From Stenotrophomonas lacuserhaii (lineage in GTDB: Bacteria > Pseudomonadota > Gammaproteobacteria > Xanthomonadales > Xanthomonadaceae), in the NCBI RefSeq assembly GCF_014836545.1, contig NZ_JACSQS010000019.1, positions 1 through 64,000 on the forward strand: 64,000 bases of DNA, given 5' to 3'. A program made the translations under genes and the position numbers. Below are positions 48,310 to 56,987 of this stretch, piece by piece. Below the pieces are notes generated by a model. The model was not told the DNA's origin. It was given only the letters and a program-made list of their open reading frames with translations, and did no database searches. How positions within the stretch are numbered: the stretch's first letter is position 1; every line of letters begins with the position of its first letter.

Positions 48310-50159
48310 TGCGTGCCTCCCGTCGGTGCGGGGGCAGGCGCCGGGGCCTGCGCGGCCGTCGGCAACGCGGCGTCGAATTCAGCGGCGGCATCGGCGGGCA
48401 GCACGGCATCGGCCGGTGGCGTCGGCAGCACCGAAGCAGAGTGCCCGGTCTTGCCCGACTGCTGCGCCGTCAGCCAGGACTGGATGTCATCCGGCGGCAC
48501 GTCCATCAGGCGCAGCGCACCGTCCATCACGTTGTGGAATACCGGTGCCGAGACCAGCCCGCCGTAGTACTTGCCGGCCTGCGGATCGTTGATGACGATC
48601 ACCGTGGCGAAGCGCGGGTTGCTGGCCGGCACCACGCCGGCGAACAGCGCGTTGTAATGGCCGCGTTCGTAGCCGCCGGGGCCAGCCTTGCGTGCGGTGC
48701 CGGTCTTGCCGGCCACGTGGTAGCCGAGTACCGCAGCCTGCTTGGCGCCGCCTTGGGTGACCACGGTTTCCATCATCGCCACCACTTCCTTGGCGACTTC
48801 CGCATCCACTACCTGGCGCGCTTGGTTGTGCTGGCCCTTGACGAAGGTCGGCGGAATCAGCCGGCCGCCGTTGCCCAGCGCCGAATACGCCGTGGCGATC
48901 TGCAGCGGGGTCACCGACAGTCCGTAACCGTAGGACATGGTGGTCTTGGACGAACCGCTCCAGCGCGCCGGGCGCGGCAGCACACCACCGGATTCACCGG
49001 GGAAGCCACTGCCGGGGCGGCTGCCGTAGCCGAAGTTGTGCACCGAATCGTAGAACACCTGGTCGGTCATCTTGGCCACGACCTTGGCCGCGCCGACGTT
49101 CGAGCTGCGGGTGATCACGCCGGTGACGTTGAGCACGCCGTTGTTACGCGGCACGTCGCGGATGGTGTAACGGCCCAGCGACATGTAGCCGGGATTGGTG
49201 TCGATGATCGTGTCCTTGGTGACCACGCCGGCCTGCAGCGCGGACGCGATCGTCAGCGGCTTCATCGTAGAGCCCGGCTCGACCAGGTCGGTCACCGCGC
49301 GGTTGCGCCGCGTGTCCGGCACCGCGCCATCCAGCGAGTTCGGGTTGTAGGTGGGCAGGTTGACCATGGCCAGCACTTCGCCGGTGGCCACGTCCATGAT
49401 CACGATCGAACCGCCCGCTGCCTTGTTGGCGATCAGCGCGTTGCGCAGCTCGCGGTAGGCCAGGAACTGGATCCGCCGGTCGATGCTCAGGGTCAGGTCC
49501 TTGCCCGGCGTGGCGGCGCGCAGCAGATCGCTTTCCACCGTTTCGCCCTTGCGGTTGCGGATCACGCGCTTGGCACCGGGTTCGCCGCGCAGCCATTCGT
49601 CGAAGGCCAGCTCCAGCCCTTCCTGGCCGCGGTCGTCGATGTTGGTGAAGCCGAGCACGTGCGCCATCGCTTCGCCCTGCGGGTAGAAGCGGCGGAACTC
49701 GCGCTGTGCGGCAACACCGGGGATCTTCAGCGCGACCACTTTCTCCGCATCGTCCGGATTGATGCGACGACGCAGGTACATGAACTCCTTGTCCGCCTTC
49801 TGGCTCAGGCGGCTGCTCAGGTCGTCCACTGAAAGGCCCAGTGCAGTGGCCAACTCCGGAATGCGGTCCGGCGTGCGCAGCAGTTCCTGCGGATTGACCC
49901 AGATCGAAGCGACCGGCGTGGAGACCGCCACCGGCTCGCCGTTGCGGTCGGTGATCATCCCGCGCGAGGTCTTGATCGGCAGTTCGCGCAGGTAGCGCGC
50001 CTCGCCCTGGCGCTGGTAGAAATCGCTGTTGATCAACTGCACGTAGGCGGCACGGCCTACCAGCGACACCGAACACAGCCCAAGCGCCAACGCGACCCAG
50101 CGCAGCCGCTGGCGCAGGTTGAAGGCGTTGCGGGGACGGTTGCGGCCGGTCTTGTTCAT
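48306..50159 (-). CDS. ftsI: Septal transpeptidase FtsI (PBP3)
   Basis: A 617-aa class B penicillin-binding protein. One N-terminal membrane segment (about 20-40), a dimerisation/pedestal domain, and a transpeptidase domain with the Ser active site in E-P-G-S-T-M-K (SxxK), S-S-N (SxN, in T-R-S-S-N-V-G) and K-T-G-T. The C-terminus after about 590 is a low-complexity Ala/Pro extension (P-T-A-A-Q-A-P-A-P). It crosslinks septal peptidoglycan with FtsW. Confidence 0.97.
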   Translation of the reverse strand: MNKTGRNRPRNAFNLRQRLRWVALALGLCSVSLVGRAAYVQLINSDFYQRQGEARYLRELPIKTSRGMITDRNGEPVAVSTPVASIWVNPQELLRTPDRIPELATALGLSVDDLSSRLSQKADKEFMYLRRRINPDDAEKVVALKIPGVAAQREFRRFYPQGEAMAHVLGFTNIDDRGQEGLELAFDEWLRGEPGAKRVIRNRKGETVESDLLRAATPGKDLTLSIDRRIQFLAYRELRNALIANKAAGGSIVIMDVATGEVLAMVNLPTYNPNSLDGAVPDTRRNRAVTDLVEPGSTMKPLTIASALQAGVVTKDTIIDTNPGYMSLGRYTIRDVPRNNGVLNVTGVITRSSNVGAAKVVAKMTDQVFYDSVHNFGYGSRPGSGFPGESGGVLPRPARWSGSSKTTMSYGYGLSVTPLQIATAYSALGNGGRLIPPTFVKGQHNQARQVVDAEVAKEVVAMMETVVTQGGAKQAAVLGYHVAGKTGTARKAGPGGYERGHYNALFAGVVPASNPRFATVIVINDPQAGKYYGGLVSAPVFHNVMDGALRLMDVPPDDIQSWLTAQQSGKTGHSASVLPTPPADAVLPADAAAEFDAALPTAAQAPAPAPAPTGGTQ

Positions 50160-50419
50160 GGGCGGACCACCACCACGTCGGCGGCTTCCGGGAACTTCAT
50201 GCCCAGTTTTTCACGCGCAACCTGGTCGACCCGGTTGGCCTCGGCCAGGGTGGCCTGTTCCAGCTGCAGCCGGCCGAATTCGATGTTCAGCTCATCGCGC
50301 ACGCGCTCGGCGCGGGCCAGCTCAATGAAGGTCTGGCGATGGCGATGGCGCACGAACACCACCCCGATCGCCGAAGCGACCGTGCAGGCCAGCAGCACGA
50401 TCAGCATCAACCGGCTCAT
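50156..50419 (-). CDS. ftsL: Cell division protein FtsL
   Basis: An 87-aa bitopic membrane protein with a membrane segment at about 3-22 and a periplasmic leucine-zipper-like coiled coil ([14 protein letters not shown], then L-Q-L-E-Q-A-T-L). It connects FtsQ/FtsB with FtsW/FtsI. Recognition rests on size, topology and its place between rsmH and ftsI, with 4-base overlaps on both sides. Confidence 0.93.
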   Translation of the reverse strand: MSRLMLIVLLACTVASAIGVVFVRHRHRQTFIELARAERVRDELNIEFGRLQLEQATLAEANRVDQVAREKLGMKFPEAADVVVVRP

Positions 50420-51402
50420 CCGGCGACCTCACGCTTCTGTGCCACGCGCAGCACCGCACTGCGCGCGCGCGGGTTGCCGGACAGTTCGTCGCCATTGGCC
50501 TTGATGGCGCCACCGATGAGGTCCAGCGTAGGCACGAAGACCTGCTGTTCGGGCAGGCGACGATTGCTCGGAGGCGCTTTGGCCAACCGGTTCATGTACT
50601 GCTTGACGATGCGGTCTTCCAGCGAATGGAAGCTGATCACGGCCAGCCGGCCACCCGGCTTGAGCCGTTGCACGGCCGCGTCCAGGCCGGCCTGGAGATC
50701 GGCCAGCTCGCCGTTGATATGGATGCGGATGGCCTGGAAGCTGCGGGTGGCAGGGTGAATCTTGTCCTTGCCGCGCGGCATCACCGAGGCGATCGCCTCG
50801 GCCAGTTCGGCGGTGCGGGTGAAAGGCTGCTTCTGCCGGCGGGCGACCAGCGCACGGGCGATGCGGCGGCTCTGGCGCTCTTCGCCATAGGTCCACAGCA
50901 CGTCGGCGATCTCGGTGTCGTCCGCGCGTGCCAGCCACTGCGCCGCACTTTCGCCGCTGTCCGGGTCCATCCGCATGTCCAGCGGTCCGTCCTTGCCGAA
51001 GCTGAAACCGCGCTCGGCGACATCCAGCTGGGGCGAGGAAACGCCCAGGTCGAACAGCACCCCATCCAGGCCGGCGGCCGTCTGGTCCCACTGCAGCAGC
51101 TGGGCGAAGCTGCCACGGAAAATCGACACGCGCGGGTCCGGCGCGAAGTCGCGCTCGGCCACGGCGATCGCATCAGGATCCTTGTCCATGACCAGCAGGC
51201 GGCCGCCTTCACCGAGCTGCTCCAGCACGCCACGGGCATGACCGCCACGTCCAAACGTGCCGTCCAGGTAGGTTCCGTCTTCGATCACCCTCAGGCCTTC
51301 AAGGACCTGGGTGTACAGCACCGGCAGATGACCCGCCGGCGACTGCGACACCGGGAGGTGACCGGTCTGCGCTGTTCCGCGCACCCGGGCACCCCGGCTC
51401 AC
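50416..51402 (-). CDS. rsmH: 16S rRNA (cytosine-1402-N4)-methyltransferase RsmH
   Basis: A 328-aa SAM-dependent enzyme (formerly MraW) methylating N4 of C1402 in 16S rRNA. Motifs: [12 protein letters not shown] (SAM binding), [17 protein letters not shown] and [13 protein letters not shown]. The first 25 residues ([11 protein letters not shown]) precede the usual H-L-P-V-L start and contain a doubled H-L-P-V, so a start nearer P-V-L-Y is possible; the start used overlaps the mraZ stop by 4 bases. Confidence 0.96.
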   Translation of the reverse strand: MSRGARVRGTAQTGHLPVSQSPAGHLPVLYTQVLEGLRVIEDGTYLDGTFGRGGHARGVLEQLGEGGRLLVMDKDPDAIAVAERDFAPDPRVSIFRGSFAQLLQWDQTAAGLDGVLFDLGVSSPQLDVAERGFSFGKDGPLDMRMDPDSGESAAQWLARADDTEIADVLWTYGEERQSRRIARALVARRQKQPFTRTAELAEAIASVMPRGKDKIHPATRSFQAIRIHINGELADLQAGLDAAVQRLKPGGRLAVISFHSLEDRIVKQYMNRLAKAPPSNRRLPEQQVFVPTLDLIGGAIKANGDELSGNPRARSAVLRVAQKREVAG

Positions 51403-51845
51403 AATTTCAGATCGAGAAGCCCATCGCCCAGATCCTCGTCAGACAACGTCTGCTGGATCAATGCGCGGTGTGCCTGCTCGCTCCACAGTTCAAATTTGTC
51501 ACCCATGCCCAGCAATACCGCCTTTTTTTCGATACCCACCGCGCCGCGGTGGCTGGCGGGGATGCTGATGCGGCCATTGCCGTCCAGCTCCAGATGTGCG
51601 GCCGAACCGACCAGTTTCTGCTGCAGCAGGCGTACCACCCGCTGGGTGTTCGGCTTGGCCATGACGTCGTCACGGACGCGCTCCCATTCGGACTCGGCAT
51701 ACAGCCAGAGGCAGCCGGATTCGAACGGGTTGTAGGTCAGGACCAGGCGGTTGCTGCTCACGCGCGCGACGAGGTCGCGATGAACGGTCGGAACCGCCAT
51801 GCGCCCTTTATCGTCAACTGTGATGGCCGTCTCGCCCTGAAACAC
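51399..51845 (-). CDS. mraZ: Transcriptional regulator MraZ
   Basis: A 148-aa DNA-binding protein with two AbrB/SpoVT-like swapped-hairpin modules: [10 protein letters not shown] in the first half and [10 protein letters not shown] in the second. MraZ binds repeats in its own promoter and represses the dcw cluster. The start codon is GTG (M-F-Q-G-E-T-A), with an AAGGAAAG ribosome-binding site upstream. It is the first gene of the operon. Confidence 0.97.
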   Translation of the reverse strand: MFQGETAITVDDKGRMAVPTVHRDLVARVSSNRLVLTYNPFESGCLWLYAESEWERVRDDVMAKPNTQRVVRLLQQKLVGSAAHLELDGNGRISIPASHRGAVGIEKKAVLLGMGDKFELWSEQAHRALIQQTLSDEDLGDGLLDLKL

Positions 51846-51882
51846 GACGCGTGCACCTTTCCTTCAGCGTGATGAAACATTG

Positions 51883-51929
51883 AACCACGAAAAACCACAA
51901 AAGACCCGGTTTTCCCTCTGTTGCCCACC
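51883..51929 (-). promoter_or_regulatory. MraZ-box array, five decamer-phased repeats
   Basis: Reading the minus strand, five units start every 10 bases: GTGGGC, GAGGGA, CGGGTC, GTGGTT, GTGGTT. The MraZ box is known as TGGGN repeats with 5-base spacing, so the 10-base phasing fits. They lie between the promoter and the start codon. Confidence 0.8.
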
Positions 51930-51954
51930 TTATCAGCGGTCAAAGGGTTGTCAA
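51927..51954 (-). promoter_or_regulatory. mraZ/dcw promoter
   Basis: On the minus strand TTGACA (51949-51954) is a perfect -35 box; TAAGGT (51927-51932) follows at 16 bases as a weak -10. The -10 overlaps the first MraZ repeat, so MraZ binding would block the polymerase. Confidence 0.7.
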
Positions 51955-52024
51955 CAACTTTTGGACAAGGAAATCACCTGTCCCATCAATAGCTTGCAGC
52001 GATCTTTAGAGACTTGTTCAAGGC

Positions 52025-52033
52025 TTATCCACA
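52025..52033 (+). promoter_or_regulatory. Consensus DnaA box
   Basis: TTATCCACA, a perfect high-affinity DnaA box, in the AT-rich region about 70 bases upstream of the mraZ -35 box. Confidence 0.6.
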
Positions 52034-52169
52034 AGTGGCTGTTTCGTCTCAAATTTTCAGATTTCGCCGAAGTTCATGGGTGTGCAGAGGGTGTGAAGTC
52101 GCGCCCGCGCATTCATTGACCGTGCCGATTCCGTAGCAGGCGACTGCGCAAAACAGCACAATGCGGGGC

Positions 52170-52934
52170 ATGTGCCTGCTTGCCCTGTCCTGGCTGCACC
52201 ACCCGCGCTGGCGGCTGGTGATGGTCGGCAACCGCGATGAATTCCACGCTCGTCCAACCGCCGCGCTGTCCCGCTGGAGCGACGCGCCGCAGGTGATGGG
52301 CGGGCGTGATCTGCGCTCAGGCGGCGGGTGGGCAGGCGTCGGTGCGGGCGCGCGGATGGCGGTGGTCACCAATGTGCGCGATCCGCTGGCGTCACAGACC
52401 GGGCCGTCGCGCGGCGCCCTGGTTGCCGATTACCTGCGCGGCAGCGCAGCGGCAGCCGTGCACGCCGACCGGCTGTCGCGCGTTGCCGCAACGTACGCCC
52501 CGTTCAACCTGCTGCTGGCAGACGCGCAGGCCGTGCATTTCCTCGGCAACCATCCGCCCGGACAACAGGAGTTGGCACCCGGCATCCACGGCCTGTCCAA
52601 TGGGGCGCTGGACGCGCCGTGGCCAAAGACGCGACGACTGATGGACGCGCTTGGGGCGTGGACCGATAGCGACACCTCGTCACTGGAGCCCTTGTGGACG
52701 GCCTTGGCCGATGAGCACCGCCCTGCCGATGCTGAGCTGCCGGACACCGGGATCGGACTGGAACGGGAACGCTGGCTCAGCCCGGCCTTCATCCGAGGCG
52801 ACCACTACGGCACCCGCTCCAGCACCCTCATCCTGATCGACCACGATGGGCGGGGTGCCATCCACGAACGACGGTTCGGGCCGCACGGCGTCTTCCTCGG
52901 CGGGGGCAGTCTCGCCTTCTCATGGGGCGGTTAG
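52170..52934 (+). CDS. NRDE (TANGO2-like) family protein
   Basis: A 254-aa protein with the family's N-terminal M-C-L-L-A-L-S-W and the diagnostic G-N-R-D-E-F-H-A-R-P (NRDE motif). It also has G-G-R-D-L-R-S-G-G-G-W, T-N-V-R-D-P and the G-x-H-G-L-S-N-G motif. The second-residue Cys is conserved in the family and could act as an N-terminal nucleophile, so the ATG at 52170 is preferred over the in-frame ATG at 52161. The eukaryotic relative TANGO2 is linked to Golgi and haem/lipid handling; bacterial function is unknown. Confidence 0.85.
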   Translation: MCLLALSWLHHPRWRLVMVGNRDEFHARPTAALSRWSDAPQVMGGRDLRSGGGWAGVGAGARMAVVTNVRDPLASQTGPSRGALVADYLRGSAAAAVHADRLSRVAATYAPFNLLLADAQAVHFLGNHPPGQQELAPGIHGLSNGALDAPWPKTRRLMDALGAWTDSDTSSLEPLWTALADEHRPADAELPDTGIGLERERWLSPAFIRGDHYGTRSSTLILIDHDGRGAIHERRFGPHGVFLGGGSLAFSWGG

Positions 52935-53042
52935 AGCGTCTGCGCCTCATTCCTGCCGCGTCTGGCTCTATGAATGTCCCGACGGTCACCCCACGCTGAA
53001 TCGGCGCGCCCCCGCGCGCGTTCGATCCCCCCGGAGTCATCA

Positions 53043-53522
53043 ATGCGCCGCATCCTCGTTCTTATCGCTACCCACATGCTCACCCTCGGCCTCGGCTTCG
53101 GTCTGGGTGTGTATTTCCTGCCCATCCTGATCGCCCCGGACGATCCGCCGGTCGAGGAAATACAGGCCGCGATGGCCGACGCCACTTACCGCACCACCTT
53201 CCATCGCGACCTCAAAGGCAGTGACGCGGTGCATTGGGCCGAAGGCAAGGTCAGCGTCAGCGCGCGCCAGGTCGCCTTCAGCGGCAAGATGGGCCCGGGC
53301 CCTGACTACAAGGTCTACCTGGTCCACGAATTCGTCGACAACAAGGCCGACTTCCTGAAGATCAAAGCCAACGCGCAGCGCATCGGCGAGGTCAAGACCT
53401 TCAACCGCTTCCTGGTGGATGTGCCGGCCAACGTGGACGTGAATGAGTTCACCACCGTGGTGGTGTGGTGCGAGCGCTTCTCGAAGTTCATTTCCGCCGG
53501 ACAGTACCGCACGCCGGGCTGA
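53043..53522 (+). CDS. DM13-domain protein
   Basis: A 159-aa protein with an N-terminal membrane anchor or uncleaved signal (M-R-R-I-L-V-L-I-A-T, Gly/Leu-rich, about 4-28) and a DM13 domain (about 48-155): V-H-W-A-E-G-K-V, F-S-G-K-M-G-P-G-P-D-Y-K-V-Y-L and the C-terminal V-V-V-W-C-E-R-F-S-K-F-I-S-A-G-Q-Y. DM13 is proposed to take part in electron transfer through its conserved Cys, but this is not shown for bacteria. The start is after CCGGAG; a 23-residue extension was rejected. Confidence 0.82.
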   Translation: MRRILVLIATHMLTLGLGFGLGVYFLPILIAPDDPPVEEIQAAMADATYRTTFHRDLKGSDAVHWAEGKVSVSARQVAFSGKMGPGPDYKVYLVHEFVDNKADFLKIKANAQRIGEVKTFNRFLVDVPANVDVNEFTTVVVWCERFSKFISAGQYRTPG

Positions 53523-53537
53523 GCCCGGCCATCGTCC

Positions 53538-53568
53538 GGGTAGTGCCGGCCAGCGGCCGGTACTACCC
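53538..53568. repeat. GTAG REP hairpin
   Basis: GGGTAGTGCCGGCC-AGC-GGCCGGTACTACCC, an almost perfect 14-bp inverted repeat between the DM13 gene and the 3' end of rnpB. Confidence 0.8.
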
Positions 53569-53579
53569 GCTGAAGAGAG

Positions 53580-53932
53580 TGGCGGAGCCGGCCGATAAGC
53601 CGGGTTCTGTCGTGGACAGTCATTCCTCTAGGCGTTACGTCACCGCAACGCTCAAGCAACCTACCCGGACCCGACGCGGGCCGCGCCATGAGGTCCCTAT
53701 TTGGTCTTGCTCCAGGTGGGGTTTGCCGTACCGGTCTGTTGCCAGACTCGCGGTGCGCTCTTACCGCACCATTTCACCCTTGCCACGCGCCCGAAGGCCG
53801 TTCGGCGGTATCTTTCTGTTGCACTTTCCGTCGACTTGCGCCGCCCAGGCGTTACCTGGCACCTTGCCCTATGGAGCCCGGACTTTCCTCGGCATCCCGA
53901 AGGATGACGCGACTGTCTGGCCGACTCCGCCG
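53580..53932 (-). ncRNA. rnpB: RNase P RNA, bacterial class A
   Basis: About 353 nt, the catalytic RNA that matures tRNA 5' ends. On the minus strand the 5' end GCGGAGTCGGCC pairs with the 3' end GGCCGGCTCCGC (helix P1). Conserved stretches: GAGGAAAGTCCGGGCTCC, ACAGAAAGAT (J-region), GGTAAGAGCGCACC and the 3' block AGAGGAATGACTGTCC then ACAGAACCCGGCTTATCGG. Ends are estimated from P1. It is followed by the convergent DM13 gene and preceded by rsmI on the same strand. Confidence 0.97.
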
Positions 53933-53974
53933 CGTGCATTCTCCCATATCCGCCCGTTTCCGGGGGCGCGATGA

Positions 53975-54793
53975 TCAGCTGCCGTACAGCGCCTTGCGCG
54001 GGGCGCCGGTCAGTTCGGCGGCCAGCTTGGCCGCGGTGGACGGCGGCAGGTGCTCGCTGAGGGTGGCGTACACGCGACGGCCTTGGGCCAGCTGTGCCTG
54101 CTCGTCATCGGCGGCGCCCTGCACCATCACCACGAACTCGCCCTTGCGCTGGTTCTCGTCGGCACCCACCTGCTGCTGCAGGCTGTGCAGGTCACCGTCG
54201 AGCACGGTTTCAAACAGCTTGGTCAACTCACGCGCCAGCACCGCCGGCCGCTCGCCGCCGAATACGGCAGCCATGTCGGCGAGCGACTCGGTGATGCGGT
54301 GCGAGGACTCGTAGAACACCATCGTGCGCAGTTCCCCGGCCAGGCCCTGCAGCCGATCACGACGTCCGCTGGCCTTGGCCGGCAGGAAGCCTTCGAAGGT
54401 GAAGCGATCACTGGGCAGGCCGGCCACGCTGAGTGCGGCAATGGCCGCGCACGCACCGGGAACCGGGCTCACCCGGATCCCGGCCTGGCGCGCCGCGCGC
54501 ACCAGCCGGAAGCCCGGATCGCTGACCAGCGGGGTCCCGGCATCGCTGACCAGCGCCAGTGACTCGCCGGCCTGCAGGCGGGCCACGATGCGCTGCGCCA
54601 GCACCTCTTCGTTGTGGTCATGCAGGGCCACCAGCGGTTGGGAGATGCCGAAATGGGACAGCAGCTGGCCGGTGCGCCGGGTGTCTTCGGCACAGATTGC
54701 CGCCACCGTGCGCAGCACCTCCTGCCCGCGTGGGCTCAGGTCGGCGAGATTGCCGATCGGGGTGGCAACGACATACAGCGTGGCAACGGTCAT
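53975..54793 (-). CDS. rsmI: 16S rRNA (cytidine-1402-2'-O)-methyltransferase RsmI
   Basis: A 272-aa enzyme of the tetrapyrrole-methylase fold that 2'-O-methylates C1402 of 16S rRNA. Motifs: Y-V-V-A-T-P-I-G-N-L-A-D-L-S-P-R, E-D-T-R-R-T, D-A-G-T-P-L-V-S-D-P-G and E-G-F-L-P-A-K. It is divergent from lpoA, a linkage conserved in many gammaproteobacteria (yraL-yraM-yraN). Confidence 0.96.
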   Translation of the reverse strand: MTVATLYVVATPIGNLADLSPRGQEVLRTVAAICAEDTRRTGQLLSHFGISQPLVALHDHNEEVLAQRIVARLQAGESLALVSDAGTPLVSDPGFRLVRAARQAGIRVSPVPGACAAIAALSVAGLPSDRFTFEGFLPAKASGRRDRLQGLAGELRTMVFYESSHRITESLADMAAVFGGERPAVLARELTKLFETVLDGDLHSLQQQVGADENQRKGEFVVMVQGAADDEQAQLAQGRRVYATLSEHLPPSTAAKLAAELTGAPRKALYGS

Positions 54794-54874
54794 TTCAGCG
54801 GCACTCCAAGGTCAAGGGTAGAATCCTAGCGTGTACCCGGCCAACGCCGCTGCCCCTCCTGCATGGACCCGATC

Positions 54875-56599
54875 ATGAACAAGCCTGTCGTCCGGATCTC
54901 CGCCCTGTCGTTGTCGCTGCTGTTGCTGGCCGGCTGCGCCACCACCAGCCTGACCAGTGCACCGGAGTCACCGGCCCAGAGCCAGGCCCTGCTGCTGATT
55001 GAACAAGGCCGTCCGCGCGATGCCGCCATGCAGCTGGAAAGCCTGGCTGGCACCCTGCGTGGCGCCGCACGCAGCAACGCGCTGGCCGACGCGGCCTTTG
55101 CCTGGCACGAAGCCGGCGATGCGACGCGCGCGCGCAGCCTGCTGTCCCAGCTGCAGCCGCGGCAGCTGTCCGCCGCCAGCCGCCAGCGCTACCTGCTGAC
55201 CACCGCCGAACTGGCACTGGCCGACAAGCAACCCGCGCAGGCGCTGGCCGCACTGTCCGAACCGGCCACCGAGCTGCTGCCGGCGCTGGCATCGCGCTGG
55301 CAGCTGGCCCGCGCCGCTGCGCTGCAGGCCACCGGCGACAACTTCGGCGCCGCCCAGGAGCGTGCCCGTGCGCATGTCGGGTTGGCAGGCAAACCCCGCA
55401 CGGACAACCAGGCGGCCATCGTCGGCCTGCTCGGTACGCTGGACGATGCCACGCTGCAGTCGCGCGCGGCGGCTCTGGCGGCCAATGATCCGCTGTACAA
55501 CTTCGCCGGCCGCGCCTTGATCGCGCGCGGCATGCCGCTGCCGCGTCCGTTCGACCGCGACGCGGCCAGCACCCAGTTCGACACCAGCAAGCGTCCGCCG
55601 GCGATGAGCGACGGCTACCGGCCGCCGGTGAAACTGGCCGTACTGCTGCCATTGAGCGGCCGCCTCGCCACGGCAGCACAGCCGGTGCGCGATGGCCTGC
55701 TGACCGGTTACTACGGTGAAACCCGGCGCAAGCCGGAGATTGATTTCATCGACACCGCCGGGACCCCGGCCGGCGCCCTGTCGGCTTACGACCGGGCCGT
55801 GGCCAGCGGCGTGGATTTCATCGTCGGCCCCTTGGGCCGCGACGAAGTGGATGCCGTCTACGGCCGCGCCCAGCTGCCCGTACCGGTGCTGGCGCTGAAC
55901 CGCGGCAAGGATGCGCCGCCGGCTGGCAGCGCGGGCTTCTCGCTGGCGCCGGAAGACGATGGGGTGATGGCCGCCGAATACCTGCGTGGCCGCGAACGCG
56001 CCAAGGTGATCGTGCTGCACAGCAGTGATGACACCGGCCGCCGCACTGCGGCCGCGTTCGCCGAACGCATCACCCAGCGCGGTGGCCAGGTGCTGGCCAC
56101 GGTGGCGGTGGCCGACCCCGTGGGCGACATCAGCGCGCGCCTGCGCGCTGCCGGCCAGGCCGATGGCGTGCTGCTGGCGGTGCGTGCCCCGCAGGCCCGC
56201 CAGCTGGCACCGCAGCTTGCCCTCGCCGGCGTCGGCGGCGGCACCCGCGTGGGTACCTCGCAGCTGACCGTGGGCAGCGGCAAGCCGGAAGAAGACGTGG
56301 CGCTGGACGGCATCATCTATCCGAACGAAGCCTGGAACGTGCGCGGCGTGGCCGGCCTGCCCAGCGCCGGCACCGCCGGCCAGATGCTGCCGAGCGCACG
56401 CGGTGCGGCCGGCCGGCTGTTCGCCTTCGGTTTCGATGCGTGGAAGATCAGCGCGTACATGGAATCGCTGGCCGCCCAGGGCGGGCTGTCCGGCGCCACC
56501 GGCACCTTGTACCTGGACGGCGGTGGCAACATCCTGCGCGTGCCGGCGTGGTCGACCTTCAGTGGCGGACGGCCGATGCCGATCGCCAATGCCAACTGA
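54875..56599 (+). CDS. lpoA: Penicillin-binding protein activator LpoA
   Basis: A 574-aa outer-membrane lipoprotein that activates PBP1A. A lipoprotein signal peptide ends in L-L-A-G-C (Cys 21). The N-terminal half is TPR-like helical ([10 protein letters not shown]), and the C-terminal half (from about 245) is a periplasmic-binding-protein fold with [18 protein letters not shown] and A-F-G-F-D-A-W. This is the LppC/YraM arrangement. The ATG at 54875 is chosen for the signal peptide; an earlier start adds 4 residues. yraN follows, overlapping by 11 bases. Confidence 0.92.
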   Translation: MNKPVVRISALSLSLLLLAGCATTSLTSAPESPAQSQALLLIEQGRPRDAAMQLESLAGTLRGAARSNALADAAFAWHEAGDATRARSLLSQLQPRQLSAASRQRYLLTTAELALADKQPAQALAALSEPATELLPALASRWQLARAAALQATGDNFGAAQERARAHVGLAGKPRTDNQAAIVGLLGTLDDATLQSRAAALAANDPLYNFAGRALIARGMPLPRPFDRDAASTQFDTSKRPPAMSDGYRPPVKLAVLLPLSGRLATAAQPVRDGLLTGYYGETRRKPEIDFIDTAGTPAGALSAYDRAVASGVDFIVGPLGRDEVDAVYGRAQLPVPVLALNRGKDAPPAGSAGFSLAPEDDGVMAAEYLRGRERAKVIVLHSSDDTGRRTAAAFAERITQRGGQVLATVAVADPVGDISARLRAAGQADGVLLAVRAPQARQLAPQLALAGVGGGTRVGTSQLTVGSGKPEEDVALDGIIYPNEAWNVRGVAGLPSAGTAGQMLPSARGAAGRLFAFGFDAWKISAYMESLAAQGGLSGATGTLYLDGGGNILRVPAWSTFSGGRPMPIANAN

Positions 56600-56954
56600 C
56601 AGGGCCAGGCGTGGCGTGGCGGTCGAAGCGGCCGCCGAGCGCCTGCTGTGCGCGGCTGGGCTGCAGGTGCTGGACCGCAACGTCAACTTCCGCGGCGGCG
56701 AGCTGGACCGCGTAATGAACGATGACGGCACGGTGGTGTTCGTCGAAGTGCGCTATCGCGCACGCACGGACTTCGGCGGTGCCGCCGCATCGGTGGACAG
56801 CCGCAAGCAGCAGCGGCTGGTGCTGGCCGCGCAGCTGTACCTGCAGGCGCATCCGGAACTGTGCGAACGGCCGTGCCGCTTCGACGTAGTGCAGGCCAGC
56901 GGCGACCCGCCGCGCCTGCAGTGGCTGCGCGATGCGTTCCGACTGGACAGCTGA
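56589..56954 (+). CDS. yraN: YraN family protein (UPF0102)
   Basis: A 121-aa protein of the endonuclease-like YraN family. Conserved elements: [11 protein letters not shown] (family G-G-E-I-D), [16 protein letters not shown] and C-R-F-D-V-V. The usual D-L-I after the Glu/Asp pair is D-R-V here, but the acidic residues of the fold are kept. The start lies inside lpoA (11-base overlap), so translation is probably coupled. Function is not established. Confidence 0.88.
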   Translation: MPTDRARRGVAVEAAAERLLCAAGLQVLDRNVNFRGGELDRVMNDDGTVVFVEVRYRARTDFGGAAASVDSRKQQRLVLAAQLYLQAHPELCERPCRFDVVQASGDPPRLQWLRDAFRLDS

Positions 56955-56987
56955 GCGCCCCCTCCTTTGGTTTCCGCTGGAATCACC

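Larger units (their letters stand above)
51846..52169. other. 324-base regulatory region upstream of mraZ
   Basis: No gene seen. It contains the mraZ promoter and MraZ boxes (51883-51954), an AT-rich stretch up to about 52090, a consensus DnaA box at 52025-52033, and the short leader of the divergent NRDE-family gene. Confidence 0.7.

Noticed and set aside
53465-54314. Plus-strand open frames across rnpB and rsmI
   Set aside because: They translate the complement of the RNase P RNA, which has all conserved class A elements.
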